DNA of 64,000 nt from Paraniabella hibiscisoli (GTDB lineage: Bacteria; Bacteroidota; Bacteroidia; Chitinophagales; Chitinophagaceae): positions 1,736,001 through 1,800,000 of the forward strand of contig NZ_JAKWBK010000001.1 in the NCBI RefSeq assembly GCF_022512515.1, read 5' to 3'. Numbering within the stretch: position 1 is the first letter of the stretch; each line of letters begins with the position of its first letter. Made by a program: the position numbers and the translations under genes. Positions 9,214 through 18,106 of this stretch are shown here, one piece after another. The notes below the pieces were generated by a model, which had not been told where the DNA came from, did no database searches, and was given only the letters and a program-made list of their open reading frames with translations.

Positions 9214-10346
9214 TTAATCCTTTTGGATAATTATTTTCTGTCTCCTTGAAAAAGACTGTATTGTAAAAGGTAAATCATTCTCTTCGAGATCATACTCGGT
9301 ATACTCATATTTATCAATTGTACCATTTGGGTAGAGTAAAGCTAAAGAACAACTAAACTCTGAATTTAATGAGCCATGAAACACATGTCCCTTGTTGTAT
9401 TCTTTTTTGTTAGGTGAAAAGAGGTCATTAAGTGATTCGATATTAAAAATATATCCCCATGCTGTTTTTTCTACAGCATTATTATACCGGTGCATAAAAT
9501 CTGGTAAATCAGACATATATAACAATCCTGAGTCCATATAATAAAAAAATTCAGCATATCTTACTATTTCTTTTTTACTGTATGTACTGTCTATATAATC
9601 AAAACGACCCATTACAACATTTTTGATAGACTCATCATAAGTGTTGAGAGTCATATGCATTGTTTGTTCTATTACTTTTTCATCTTTCATGCTAAAAAGT
9701 ACAAACCATTTATTGTGAAAATAATTTCTTACATTTTTTCGTATTGATTGACGCTCTTCCTCACTTTTATTTTCATGTTTAAGTCTCCTTTTAATAGAAT
9801 ATAACCATTCTTTAAGTGCCCATCTTTCAGTAATATGCATTTTTAATTCGGGGCGTTTTTTATAAATTTGTTTTAGTTCATCTGATAAGAGGTATAATTC
9901 TTTTTCAATATTCTCAGATGCGGTAAAGTTGAATAAACTAATAGACTCTTTGCTTTCTAAAGGAGGAATTATACCATGGCGAATATCAATGTCTCGTTTC
10001 CAAATATCAAACGAGTTTTTTAGTTCTTTGTAGGTGTTTTGGTCTTTTGAGGGGAGTTTTTATACATTGCTTCAAAAGTTTTACAAAACTTCGAATATCT
10101 CCATTCTTCAAGGGTAAGATTTTTATGGCCGTTTCGAGCTGCACTTAACTTGTTTTCTAATGTACCAGAGACAATATCCTCACCAATCTCCTTACCAATG
10201 TAAAGTATAAAGCGTTCATAGTATTTTTTGTTCGCAGCAAGCCCCAAGTATGTTTCCCACACATAGATTGTGTCAGCGAACTTTTCAAATAAGATCAATT
10301 CAACACTAGTTGTTGTCGGTTGTAATTCAATTGAAGTGATATCCAT
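9214..10346 (-). CDS. AT-rich hypothetical protein of about 377 residues, frameshifted as read
   Basis: A first frame (MDITSIELQPTTTSVELILF... ending near 10020) continues in a second frame (YKELKNSFDIWKRD...IRHGIIPPL) and runs into MHITERWALKEWLYS and on to 9214. One extra A near 10047 joins them. The product is rich in aromatic and charged residues, has no signal peptide or membrane segment, and matches no family I know. The DNA is clearly more AT-rich than the surrounding transfer genes, suggesting a separate origin as cargo of the element. A defence or toxin role is possible given the location but nothing in the sequence shows it. Confidence 0.55.
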
Positions 10347-10416
10347 ATCAAAAAAATACCTCTGAAATTAACAGGGGTATTAGCAAAATACATTATTTAA
10401 GATAAATTACTAAGCT

Positions 10417-10701
10417 TTAATGATGCCGAAGTTCTATTTTTCTTAAATAGGGATCATCTCTTAATCGTTTTTGGGCGTCATCAAGAAAATCTTGTTGTTG
10501 ATAAACAAAATTCATGATGTCCTTTTTCAACTCATCGAATGAATGAGCTTTTTCTACTATTGTTTCTACAACTTTTAATGGACGTTCCGTGCCATCTAAA
10601 TAGCCATAAAAATAAGTAGCATTGTTGTCAATTTCACCCAGACGTTCGCGCCAGTCTTTTACCGTTAACGGTGATAGCGTTTCACTTATACGTTTTGCCA
10701 T
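10417..10701 (-). CDS. Small hypothetical protein
   Basis: A 94-residue acidic and basic helical protein (MAKRISETLSPLTVKDW...). The start is well supported by GGAGG five bases before the ATG, one of the few strong ribosome-binding sites in the window; an in-frame start further upstream is less likely. No motif is recognised. It precedes the 9214-10346 gene on the same strand with a 70-base gap, so they could form a unit. A double 16-bp operator-like sequence lies about 80-115 bases upstream. Confidence 0.6.
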   Translation of the reverse strand: MAKRISETLSPLTVKDWRERLGEIDNNATYFYGYLDGTERPLKVVETIVEKAHSFDELKKDIMNFVYQQQDFLDDAQKRLRDDPYLRKIELRHH

Positions 10702-10778
10702 TTTTGCCTCCGAAAGTAGACTTAACATATACCGCCGACCGTGCCGAGTCAATAGATTTATGGTAATAGTATGCTTGT

Positions 10779-10815
10779 TATGATAAAATCACATAACTGT
10801 ATGATTTTATCACAT
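10779..10815. promoter_or_regulatory. Two operator-like 16-mers 21 bp apart
   Basis: TATGATAAAATCACAT (10779-10794) and TATGATTTTATCACAT (10800-10815) are direct repeats whose starts lie 21 bp apart, two helical turns. Each contains a TGAT-n3-ATCA palindrome. This is what a pair of bound repressor dimers would need. It lies in the 305-base gap between the minus-strand gene starting at 10701 and the plus-strand small gene at 11007, so it could control either or both. Confidence 0.55.
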
Positions 10816-11006
10816 TTTGTCGTGAGATGTGCCGTGACTTTTTTACGCATTTAAGGCGTTAACTGTCATTAGCTTTGTATTGCAAATCACAGAACAGCTA
10901 CTCCGGTGATCTTCGGTAGCTACGAACGGAACAGCCTATTACTGGTTTGCACTTTGTGGCCGCAAAGTTTAGTAAACAGCATTTTTAAGTTTAAATAGTT
11001 TAAGCC

Positions 11007-11159
11007 ATGAGTAATTTTAACAAGGCTGCTGAAGAAGCAGCGCGTAGGGCTAAGCGTGAGGCAGAGGAAGCTAAAACGCGCCAAAAGCAGGCTGAAGAAG
11101 CTGCCAATCGCGCGAGAAAAGCCGCCGAACAAGCTAAGAGTCTAGCTAATCGAAAATAG
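11007..11159 (+). CDS. 50-residue Ala/Glu/Lys/Arg-rich helical protein
   Basis: A short frame, MSNFNKAAEEAARRAKREAE... to ...AKSLANRK, made almost entirely of A, E, K, R and Q with a clear heptad-like pattern, so it should form one long helix or coiled coil. It is followed at once by a strong terminator, which supports a real transcript. Such proteins can act as DNA- or partner-binding accessory factors, but no function can be given. It precedes the mobilization operon. Confidence 0.55.
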   Translation: MSNFNKAAEEAARRAKREAEEAKTRQKQAEEAANRARKAAEQAKSLANRK

Positions 11160-11186
11160 ACGCCCTGTTTTACAATAGGTATTATT

Positions 11187-11235
11187 AATAACCCGCAGCC
11201 GTCGATAGCGCTGTTTACGCTTGCGGGTTATTTTT
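11187..11235 (+). terminator. Terminator after the small helical protein
   Basis: Perfect 11-bp arms (AATAACCCGCA/TGCGGGTTATT) with a 24-base loop are followed by T residues. The right arm with its T tail recurs at 11630-11645. Confidence 0.8.
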
Positions 11236-11369
11236 CACTCCTTTCGATCCGAAAGAAATTTTTCAAACAAAATTTAATCGTCGTCATGACCAGTCAGCAC
11301 TCATGTATGAGGTTGGTGGCCGTGCCATGCTCAAGAATCACAAAATTTATAAATTTAAAAAAGACATTT

Positions 11370-11573
11370 ATGAATAAGTACAATGAAATTGGCAGATGGG
11401 TAAAGACTTCTTCCAAACCTCGTATATACATGACGCTGATGGGTGACAAGATGATTGTTTGTAATCTTAATCACGTCATTATAAATGATGACCACTTTTA
11501 CGGTGAGATGAATATCTATACAGCCTTACAGGAGTTCAAACGAAAAAGGTTCCCAAGAAACGATTTCGAATAG
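11370..11573 (+). CDS. 67-residue hypothetical protein
   Basis: MNKYNEIGRWVKTSSKPRIY... is a small protein with no family I recognise. The ATG at 11370 follows an A-rich tract typical of Bacteroidota leaders; a longer in-frame start at 11286 has poor context. It stands alone between two terminators that share the TGCGGGTTATTTTT right arm, so it forms its own transcription unit ahead of the coupling protein gene. Confidence 0.5.
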   Translation: MNKYNEIGRWVKTSSKPRIYMTLMGDKMIVCNLNHVIINDDHFYGEMNIYTALQEFKRKRFPRNDFE

Positions 11574-11600
11574 AGCGGTACCTATCCACCACTTCAACAT

Positions 11601-11646
11601 AATCCGCATAAACAAAATGCGACTAAGCTTGCGGGTTATTTTTTAT
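11601..11646 (+). terminator. Terminator before the coupling-protein gene
   Basis: AATCCGCA pairs with TGCGGGTT (one G-T pair) ahead of a long T run. It is a variant of the terminator at 11187-11235. Confidence 0.65.
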
Positions 11647-11695
11647 CCTCACAGCTCTGTATCAGACAGACATTTAAAAACAATAATAATTTTTT

Positions 11696-13468
11696 ATGCA
11701 GAATAACAAAATTTCTGCGGGTTCACGAGATGTGAGCCTGTGGCAACTCTTTGACCTGTTCAAAGACCTTAGACAACCGGAAGCGCCTGTTAAAGTGTTT
11801 CTATATATTATCGGAATGGTGCTAACCCCGATATCCTTGGTCGGAGCTTTGATGGGGTACAAAAAAGCATATACGCGCTTTGGTCTTCCTAACCAGGAGA
11901 AGCCATTACTGACAAACTTGAAGTCGATTTATTGGGCGGCCATGTTTATCGGCATCGTGATCGTTTGGGTATTGGTGGCTCTGGCCGTAGTCATCCTGAT
12001 AAAATTGACGGATGTATTGATGGGCGGAGACGTGGGTGTTTGGGCGACTTTCGGATTTCTGCTTATCAATCTGATTCTGTCAGCTTACATTTTTTATTAC
12101 TTCAAACGCTGGCAACTTTCTATTCTCAATCACCTCAACGAAATCTCTCGTTTCGGATCTGCTAAATGGGCGGATGAAAATGACTTGGCCGATCTTGAAA
12201 GACAGCAGGGAATTTATATCGGCGGCGGAATCTACGCTTATAAACGTAACGGTCATTTTTTGACTTTAGGCGGCACAAGAGGCGGCAAAGGCACCAATCT
12301 TATTATACCGAATCTCTTAGGCCTTAGCGGCTACACGGGGTCATGGTTCATAATTGATGTTAAATCAGAAATAACTAAAATTTCAGCGCGTTTTCAGCAA
12401 GACAACGGTAACAACGTATATATTTTAGACCCTTGGGCACTTTATACGGATAACGGCGCTACTTATAATCCGCTTGATCTAATTACCGGGCAAACCAACC
12501 CCGATAACCTGATTGATGACATCAGCATCATTGCGGAAATGATCGTACCCAAAGAAAAGAAAGGAGAGGCGTTTTGGGACAATAAGGCTCGTTCGATGAT
12601 TTCAGGGATGATCCTACATCTGATAATGACAGAAACAAAACCGAATCAAACGCTGACCAAAATCTGGGAGTGGCTGCGATTGCCAATGGAAGGTCAGGGC
12701 GGTTTTGAAGATTTGCTTTCCGATATGGTGGTAAGCGACAGCGCCATAGTAAGGGCTACGGGAAATGAGTATGTAAGTATTATCCATACTTCGGAAAAAA
12801 TGTTTCAGTCCATTCTTGCGGTTGCTCATGAGAAAACGGATTTTTAAAAAGCATTGCGCTTCAAAAATCGCTGGCATCTTCCAACTTCGATATAAAGAAT
12901 ATCACCAACGGCAAGACAACGCTGTATGTCATTATCCCCCCGATAAACTGGATTCACATTATCAGTATCTACGCCTTGTCATGACAACCGCTTTGCGTAG
13001 TGCCGTGAGAAATCATGACAAACGTATTACGTTTTTATTAGATGAGTTTGCGGCGTTGGGTTACTTGCCAGAAATGAAGACCGCTCTAAGCACATATGCA
13101 GGATATAATATTACCATGTGGCCGATCGTGCAGGATTTGGGACAGTTGAAATCCATATACGGGGAAGTATGGGAAACTTTTATTAGCAATACTGCAGTAC
13201 GTAATTTTTTATCAGTCTCGGATGTGTTTTCATTGGAGTATTTATCTAAGCTTATGGGTACAAAAACCGTCGTCACCTATGATGAGAAAGGTAAGCCGAA
13301 TACCACATCAAGACCGCTTGCGACTCAGATGAAATCCGCAGGGCAAGTGCAGAATCGATATTTACAATAGTGGAAAACCGCCCACCCGAAGTATTTCCGA
13401 AACTACCTTATTACGAAATGCCGACGCTCGACGGTCTGCATGACCCTAATCCTTATTACAAACCTTAA
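11696..13468 (+). CDS. VirD4/TraG-type conjugative coupling ATPase, frameshifted as read
   Basis: The coupling protein that docks relaxase-bound DNA to a secretion channel. Three N-terminal membrane segments (about 33-53, 79-103, 115-136) precede the Walker A loop GGTRGGKGTN at 192-201; DVKSEITK and, further on, the Walker B strand FLLDEFAALG follow. The C-terminus ends PTLDGLHDPNPYYKP, as is typical. Three breaks need one added base each: a T run near 12845, a C run near 12945 and CC near 13335. Repaired length is about 591 residues. It lies upstream of the mobC/relaxase genes, so coupling and nicking functions are in one cluster. Confidence 0.88.
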
Positions 13469-13479
13469 AATATTTTTCT

Positions 13480-13758
13480 ATGGCAGCAGATAACATTAAG
13501 GGACGTCATACTAAAGAATTGGCGGACTTTAAAGAACAACGTAAAAAAGCTTGGTCGGAACTCCTGAAAGGGCAAGATGATCGGCTAATGGAAAGCGATG
13601 ATCCGAAATTGGTTTACCGTTTCGCCCAAGAAAGAGAGGACCATAATAAACGGTACAAAAAAGAAGAGGCTGAACTTTTCAAGAAACATTGGGATGAACT
13701 GCAAGAATACAAAAAAGGAAAAAGCCGAGATCGTTCCAAAGACGAAAAGGAGATGTAA
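13480..13758 (+). CDS. Small charged helical protein of the mobilization operon
   Basis: A 92-residue, highly charged, predicted all-helical protein (MAADNIKGRHTKELADFKEQRK...). It follows the coupling protein by 11 bases and precedes the mobC-like gene by about 110 bases. The family is unknown to me. It resembles in style the 116-residue protein at 15832-16182, which flanks the relaxase on the other side; both may be accessory mobilization factors, by position only. Confidence 0.6.
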   Translation: MAADNIKGRHTKELADFKEQRKKAWSELLKGQDDRLMESDDPKLVYRFAQEREDHNKRYKKEEAELFKKHWDELQEYKKGKSRDRSKDEKEM

Positions 13759-13866
13759 TTAACAAAGTGAGGGTTCCCGCAAGACGTGGTTTGTCCTGAC
13801 AAACCCGGTCTTGCAAGGGGAAGGAAATCCTTCCCCGCTTGACCCCCATCCTCAAAAGCAAAAAAT

Positions 13867-14493
13867 ATGACAAAAGAAAATAAGAGTGGGAAAGCAAAGA
13901 AGTCTGCGAAGATTGACCTTCGCGTAACACCGGAAATGAAAGAACTTTTCATTACCACGGCCAAAGACGAGGGAATGACTGTTACAGCCTGGGTATTGTT
14001 CCGCACCTTTAACATACCGCCACTTAGGGTGGTCGCTACTCCGACAGGAAAAGCTATGATCGCCTTGGCAGCGAACTTAGGTAAGATCGCCAGCAACGTC
14101 GATCAAATCCGCAAAGTAGTAGGCGAAAAAATATATTATACGGACGATGTAAAAAATATTCTAATTCAAACATTGTCTGGCATTCGCACTCTATCGGATA
14201 AAATCCTGAATGATCCTTTCTGTGGGAAGACGGCGCGCAAACCGGGTATGGACGTGCTTTCAGAATTTTTATTAAAGTTAAAGGAAGTCGGCGATGACTG
14301 TAATGACATGGCCCAGGCTATGAACGATAAAAGCTTTTATTCAATAACAATAAAGGAGTCAGTCGTCGTACAGGTCATGGAGAGAGTAAGCATATTGTCC
14401 GAAAATATTATAAATGTATTGCAAGATGACGACACGCGGCGGGATAAGGGGGAACGGGGCGCAATTAGCGAACTACCTGCTAAAGAAAGCTGA
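13867..14493 (+). CDS. MobC-like mobilization accessory protein
   Basis: A 208-residue protein. The N-terminus is basic and carries KIDLRVTPEMKELFITTAKDEGMTVTAWV, a ribbon-helix-helix pattern as in MobC/plasmid relaxosome proteins, followed by ALAANLGKIASNVDQIRKVV, a segment found in bacterial mobilization proteins. It would bind oriT and help the relaxase. Its last 68 bases overlap the start of the relaxase gene in another frame, which indicates translational coupling and supports a shared job. Confidence 0.75.
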   Translation: MTKENKSGKAKKSAKIDLRVTPEMKELFITTAKDEGMTVTAWVLFRTFNIPPLRVVATPTGKAMIALAANLGKIASNVDQIRKVVGEKIYYTDDVKNILIQTLSGIRTLSDKILNDPFCGKTARKPGMDVLSEFLLKLKEVGDDCNDMAQAMNDKSFYSITIKESVVVQVMERVSILSENIINVLQDDDTRRDKGERGAISELPAKES

Positions 14494-15470
14494 TAACGAC
14501 AACGTTTTTGTCTTTGACATACGTGGAACGGTACACTCTCATGACTTACGCAAGTCACTTCTGGAAATGTCACTTACGAGCGAGCTTACGAAAAGCGACA
14601 AAGGATTATACCATGTACAGATTTGTCCCCCTATCGGCGCTGATAAGAGAATGACACGGGAGGATTGGCTTCGGGCGGCAGAGATACTTGAAGAGGAAAC
14701 GGGATTTACAAACCAGAAACGGATTATGGTGATGCATATGAAAAATGACCGCTTACATATGCACGTTGCCTATGAGAGGTATAATCACGAAAAAGGCATC
14801 ATGATCTCCAACAGCTTTTCACGACTTGCCCAGGATAGGGCACGGCAGCGCATGGAAGTTGAGTTTGAGCAGGAAAGAACGCCTGAGCGAAATATCAATC
14901 GGCCCTTGATCAAAGAAGAGTTGACCAAGCTTTGGCATGAAACACATACGGCACAAGAATTTGTTATTGCAGTTTCTAAAAAAGGTTACGCTATATCCGC
15001 CGGAACGCAACGGCCTTACATGGTGATTGATGAAACGGGCAGGTCGTTTGATTTGGTGAAGCAGTTGGATAAGGTGAAAACCAAAGATGTGCGAGAAAGA
15101 TTCAAAGATACTAGGCTGGTTAAAGAAAAGAAGCGATCAGCCAGGTGAGGGAGAGACAACAGGCCGATAAGAAAAAGGAAAAGAAAAGGCGACGATTAAT
15201 CGGGAAGCTTTAAAGAAAATCGCCAATGATAATTTCAGGCAGATAGAGGCGATAAAACCTGTGATGGCCAAAAAAGATTATTCCATCTCAATAAGCTCGG
15301 GTATAAAGTCGTTGGTACACGCCGATAATTCCTTATCGGCAAATGATTCCGCCAAGCCTTTAACTAAAGAAGAATGCAAGGCAATCGAAAAGCGGAAGGC
15401 GTTAGATAAACTCAAAGCCGAGCGGCTACAAAAGGCCAAAGAGTTTAGGGAAAACGAGCGAGACTTGTAG
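14426..15470 (+). CDS. MobP-like relaxase/mobilization nuclease, frameshifted as read
   Basis: A second relaxase, unrelated to the MobF enzyme. Tyrosine 17 (GAQLANYLLKK) is the likely nicking residue; YHVQI and, at 104-113, HMKNDRLHMH form the histidine cluster of a mobilization nuclease. The 14426 ATG (MTTRGG...) is preferred over one four codons earlier because relaxases of this type begin so. After residue 240 the frame breaks twice (an A near 15132, a G near 15189); repaired, a basic coiled-coil tail runs to ENERDL at 15470, about 348 residues in all. It overlaps mobC and follows the coupling protein, a complete mobilization set. Confidence 0.8.
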
Positions 15471-15720
15471 CGTCGAATGACAACGACGGATCATTTATAA
15501 TAAGTGTCGGGCTAACATTCAAAGCAAGTGCTAAATCGTATAATTGAAAAGATCGTTGCACAGCGTTTGGTGTCGATCTGTCCAGGATCATGCAGATTTC
15601 ATACTCAAGAAAGGCATAGTCGGCATTTTCAGTTGAATATTTGTAGTCGGCATTTGAATATTTTTTATCAGCGTTCTTGCTATCGGAATATGCTTCATCA
15701 GGCGCGTCATACAACCGCAT
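15445..15720 (-). CDS. Possible small protein opposite the relaxase 3' end
   Basis: A 91-codon frame with a tyrosine- and aspartate-rich N-terminus (YDAPDEAYSDSKNADKKYSN...) and a more regular C-terminus (LYDLALALNVSPTL). It fills a gap between the relaxase and the next plus-strand gene and is oriented against both. No family is recognised and there is no clear ribosome-binding site, so it may be spurious. The competing plus-strand frame at 15528-15863 looks less protein-like. Confidence 0.25.
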   Translation of the reverse strand: MRLYDAPDEAYSDSKNADKKYSNADYKYSTENADYAFLEYEICMILDRSTPNAVQRSFQLYDLALALNVSPTLIINDPSLSFDATSLARFP

Positions 15721-15831
15721 TCATCGCCTCTGCTATAGAACAGGCGGCGACTGTAAGAATTGTCATTACAGGCAGTTACTTTCTTTTGAAACATCTTAAA
15801 ATATTTCACATCACCATTAAAGTAACAAGAT

Positions 15832-16182
15832 ATGGATTGGATAGAATTAGAGCAAAAACATAAAAAAGAATGGGAAAAATTTGAGGAATTTAAAAAAGAC
15901 GCCCTGGAAAAAATAGATAAGGCCAAAAGAGAAATGTATGCTGCCTTCGGGGATCATGAGGCAAAAATTCCGATGAGTGTTTTTGAGAGAGTCCGGCAAG
16001 ACAGGGATCAATGGCAGGAAGCCTGGGGAGATAACGGATTTAAAGCTAAGTATCTGCTTGCCATTCATGACAACGAAAGGAAAGCGTTAAAGCAACAAGT
16101 AAAGAATAAGACCCTTGAATACATGAGACAGGGAAAAGAAAAACAGAAACAATTAACAAAAGGCCGTGAGCGAGACGACTAG
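15832..16182 (+). CDS. Small charged coiled-coil protein
   Basis: A 116-residue, strongly charged helical protein (MDWIELEQKHKKEWEKFEEFK...). Residues near 55-75 (FERVRQDRDQWQEAWGDNG) are less repetitive and may form a small domain. It sits between the MobP-like relaxase and the recombinase and overlaps the next tiny gene by 17 bases. Unknown family; location suggests a mobilization or recombination accessory factor. Confidence 0.6.
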   Translation: MDWIELEQKHKKEWEKFEEFKKDALEKIDKAKREMYAAFGDHEAKIPMSVFERVRQDRDQWQEAWGDNGFKAKYLLAIHDNERKALKQQVKNKTLEYMRQGKEKQKQLTKGRERDD

Positions 16183-16324
16183 ACATTTAATGTTAACGGA
16201 AGATGAGTTGAATGCGTTCGAATGGACGCATCAACTTTCATCAGAAAGGAAATTAGAGTTAACTTTGCTGGTCTACGAATTATCCCTTGCAATTTATAAT
16301 CTCCAATTTCCTAGTGATGAATGA
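16166..16324 (+). CDS. Tiny protein coupled to the recombinase
   Basis: A short frame (52 residues from GTG at 16166, or 44 from ATG at 16190: MLTEDELNAFEWTHQL...AIYNLQFPSDE). It overlaps the gene before it by 17 bases and ends 8 bases into the recombinase gene, a layout typical of real, translationally coupled small genes. The sequence is amphipathic and helical. It might be a directionality or regulatory partner of the recombinase, which is speculation from position. Confidence 0.5.
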   Translation: MSETTRHLMLTEDELNAFEWTHQLSSERKLELTLLVYELSLAIYNLQFPSDE

Positions 16325-17906
16325 CATTAACTACTTCCACCGCTTTGTTTCGAAAAAAGATGAGACCAAGATAAAACCGAATTTATCGGTTTGGTCTTAC
16401 ACCCGTGTTAGCTCAAAAGACCAGTACGACAAGAATTCGTCGGTTGATAGACAGATGGAAGCTAACAAAGAATACGCTGCCGATAATAATTACAATATTA
16501 CTGAAGAGTTTGGAGGAACTTATGAGAGTGGCAAGTCAGATTTTACCAGGAAGGAATTTACGCGCCTTATTGAAAAAGTGAAATCAAGCAGGAGCAAGCC
16601 TATAGCCATCCTTGTTTACAAAATGAGCCGTTTCTCTCGCACCGGGGGCTCGGCAATCGGGTTGGTGAATACACTTGTTGAAGATATAGGCGTACATCTG
16701 ATTGAAGTTTGCAGTGGGCATACAACGATGACGGAAAGAGGAAAGATTGCCATTTACGAAAGTCTTTTTCATGCCGCAAAAGAGAATTTGGAGAAAAAGG
16801 AGATAGTAATTCCAAGCATGATCGCTTCTTTGAAGGCTGGAATATGGATAGGTAATTGTCCGACTGGTTATGATCGATATGGACGCAAGGTGACGAATGA
16901 GAAATATTTCTCTTTCAAACAACGCATAGTCATTAATAAGGATGGGGAGCTTTTGAAGGAAGCCTGGCAATGGAAAGCCTCCGGTCTTTATAGTGACGCC
17001 CAAATTATCGCTAAATTATCTGCCAGAGGTTTGAGCATTAGTAAGCAGAAATTGAGCAGTATGTGGCGTACTCCTTTTTATTGCGGGATTATAATTAACA
17101 GGCTGCTTGATGAGCCAGCAAAGGGTAATTGGGAGCCTATAGCGACCAAAGAGACTTTTATTAAAGTTCAACAGGTACTGGAAAATAATATCTCGGGCTT
17201 CCAGCATAACAAAGAGGAGGAGGCAAGGCCGCTTAATCGACTGCTGAAATGTAATGATTGCGGCAGTCACATGGTTGGGTATTTGGTAAAGAAGAAACAG
17301 CTTCATTATTATCGGTGCCTTAAATGTAATGGGGTCAGCGTTAATGCCATGACGACGATACGCTCCAAAAGAACTGGAGCTAATGAGTTATTTATTGAAC
17401 TTTTGAAGAAGTACAGTGTTCCGCACGAAATAGCGCCATTAGTAAAATTACAGCTCACTAAAATATTTAATCATTATAATGAGGGTAATTCTGCCAATGA
17501 GAATGCTTTAACATCGCGCTTTGCTGAACTGGAAAAGAAATTGAAGGCGCTGAAAATCCGTCACGGATTGGGTGAGGTTGACAGGGAAACCTATGACCTA
17601 ACGTTTAATCATTTGAATGACGAAATACGAAATGTGACCAAAGAATTGAATACCCTAAGCCCTAAATTATCTAACCTCGAAAAATTGCTATCGTCAGCAA
17701 TGGATGTTCTCACGAAACTTAGTCAGATATGGGATTCCAGCAAATTGGAAGGCAAGAGAAGGGTTCAAAAAACACTGTTTCCTGAGGGAATTTACTACGA
17801 CGCTAAAAATCACGAATATCTAACCAAAAAAGTGAACAGCTTTCTTTATCTAACTGATTATCTATCAAACAGTTTTAAAGGTGAAGGCATAAAAAATCCC
17901 ACCTAA
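16317..17906 (+). CDS. Large serine recombinase (integrase) of the element
   Basis: A 529-residue large serine recombinase. The catalytic domain opens with VWSYTRVSSKDQ, with serine 32 as the likely nucleophile, and contains YKMSRFSRTGG with the conserved arginines. A recombinase domain and a zinc ribbon (LKCNDCGSHM ... YRCLKC) follow, then a coiled coil (LTSRFAELEKKLKALK). Such enzymes insert and excise mobile elements. It is the last gene of the element and lies 21 bases from tRNA-Asn, which marks the right border. Its final codons (KNPT, stop) are encoded within the terminator hairpin of that tRNA. The ATG at 16317 is preferred over a TTG ten codons earlier. It is one of the few long genes here without a frame break. 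Confidence 0.92.
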   Translation: MNDINYFHRFVSKKDETKIKPNLSVWSYTRVSSKDQYDKNSSVDRQMEANKEYAADNNYNITEEFGGTYESGKSDFTRKEFTRLIEKVKSSRSKPIAILVYKMSRFSRTGGSAIGLVNTLVEDIGVHLIEVCSGHTTMTERGKIAIYESLFHAAKENLEKKEIVIPSMIASLKAGIWIGNCPTGYDRYGRKVTNEKYFSFKQRIVINKDGELLKEAWQWKASGLYSDAQIIAKLSARGLSISKQKLSSMWRTPFYCGIIINRLLDEPAKGNWEPIATKETFIKVQQVLENNISGFQHNKEEEARPLNRLLKCNDCGSHMVGYLVKKKQLHYYRCLKCNGVSVNAMTTIRSKRTGANELFIELLKKYSVPHEIAPLVKLQLTKIFNHYNEGNSANENALTSRFAELEKKLKALKIRHGLGEVDRETYDLTFNHLNDEIRNVTKELNTLSPKLSNLEKLLSSAMDVLTKLSQIWDSSKLEGKRRVQKTLFPEGIYYDAKNHEYLTKKVNSFLYLTDYLSNSFKGEGIKNPT

Positions 17907-17915
17907 ATGGTGGGA
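17891..17915 (-). terminator. Terminator of tRNA-Asn, overlapping the recombinase stop codon
   Basis: A perfect 7-bp stem (TCCCACC/GGTGGGA) with a five-base loop. Read on the minus strand, it is followed by six T residues, so it terminates the tRNA transcript. The recombinase stop codon TAA (17904-17906) lies in the loop. Confidence 0.8.
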
Positions 17916-17927
17916 TGTCTTTTGATG

Positions 17928-18001
17928 CTCCCCCTGCTGGACTTGAACCAGCGACCCTCTGATTAACAGTCAGATGCTCTAACCAACTGAGCTAAGGAGG
18001 A
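17928..18001 (-). tRNA. tRNA-Asn (anticodon GTT)
   Basis: A 74-base cloverleaf. The seven-base acceptor stem is TCCTCCT paired with AGGGGGA (one G-T pair), with discriminator G. The anticodon arm has a TCTGA/TCAGA stem around the loop CTGTTAA, giving anticodon GTT. The T arm contains GGTTCAAGTCC. The CCA end is not encoded. It is intact and next to the integrase, and it is followed by its own terminator. Confidence 0.95.
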
Positions 18002-18106
18002 ATACCTGTTTTCCCTTTCGGGGTTGCAAAAATAGGGATAATTTTATTTTAAACAACAATTTTTGAAATTTTTTTACTCCGAGAGCCTGGCTGCCTCTTC
18101 CAGCGC

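Noticed and set aside
15528-15863. A 111-codon plus-strand frame after the relaxase
   Set aside because: Cysteine/histidine-rich composition typical of an antisense frame, and it overlaps the better-supported gene at 15832.
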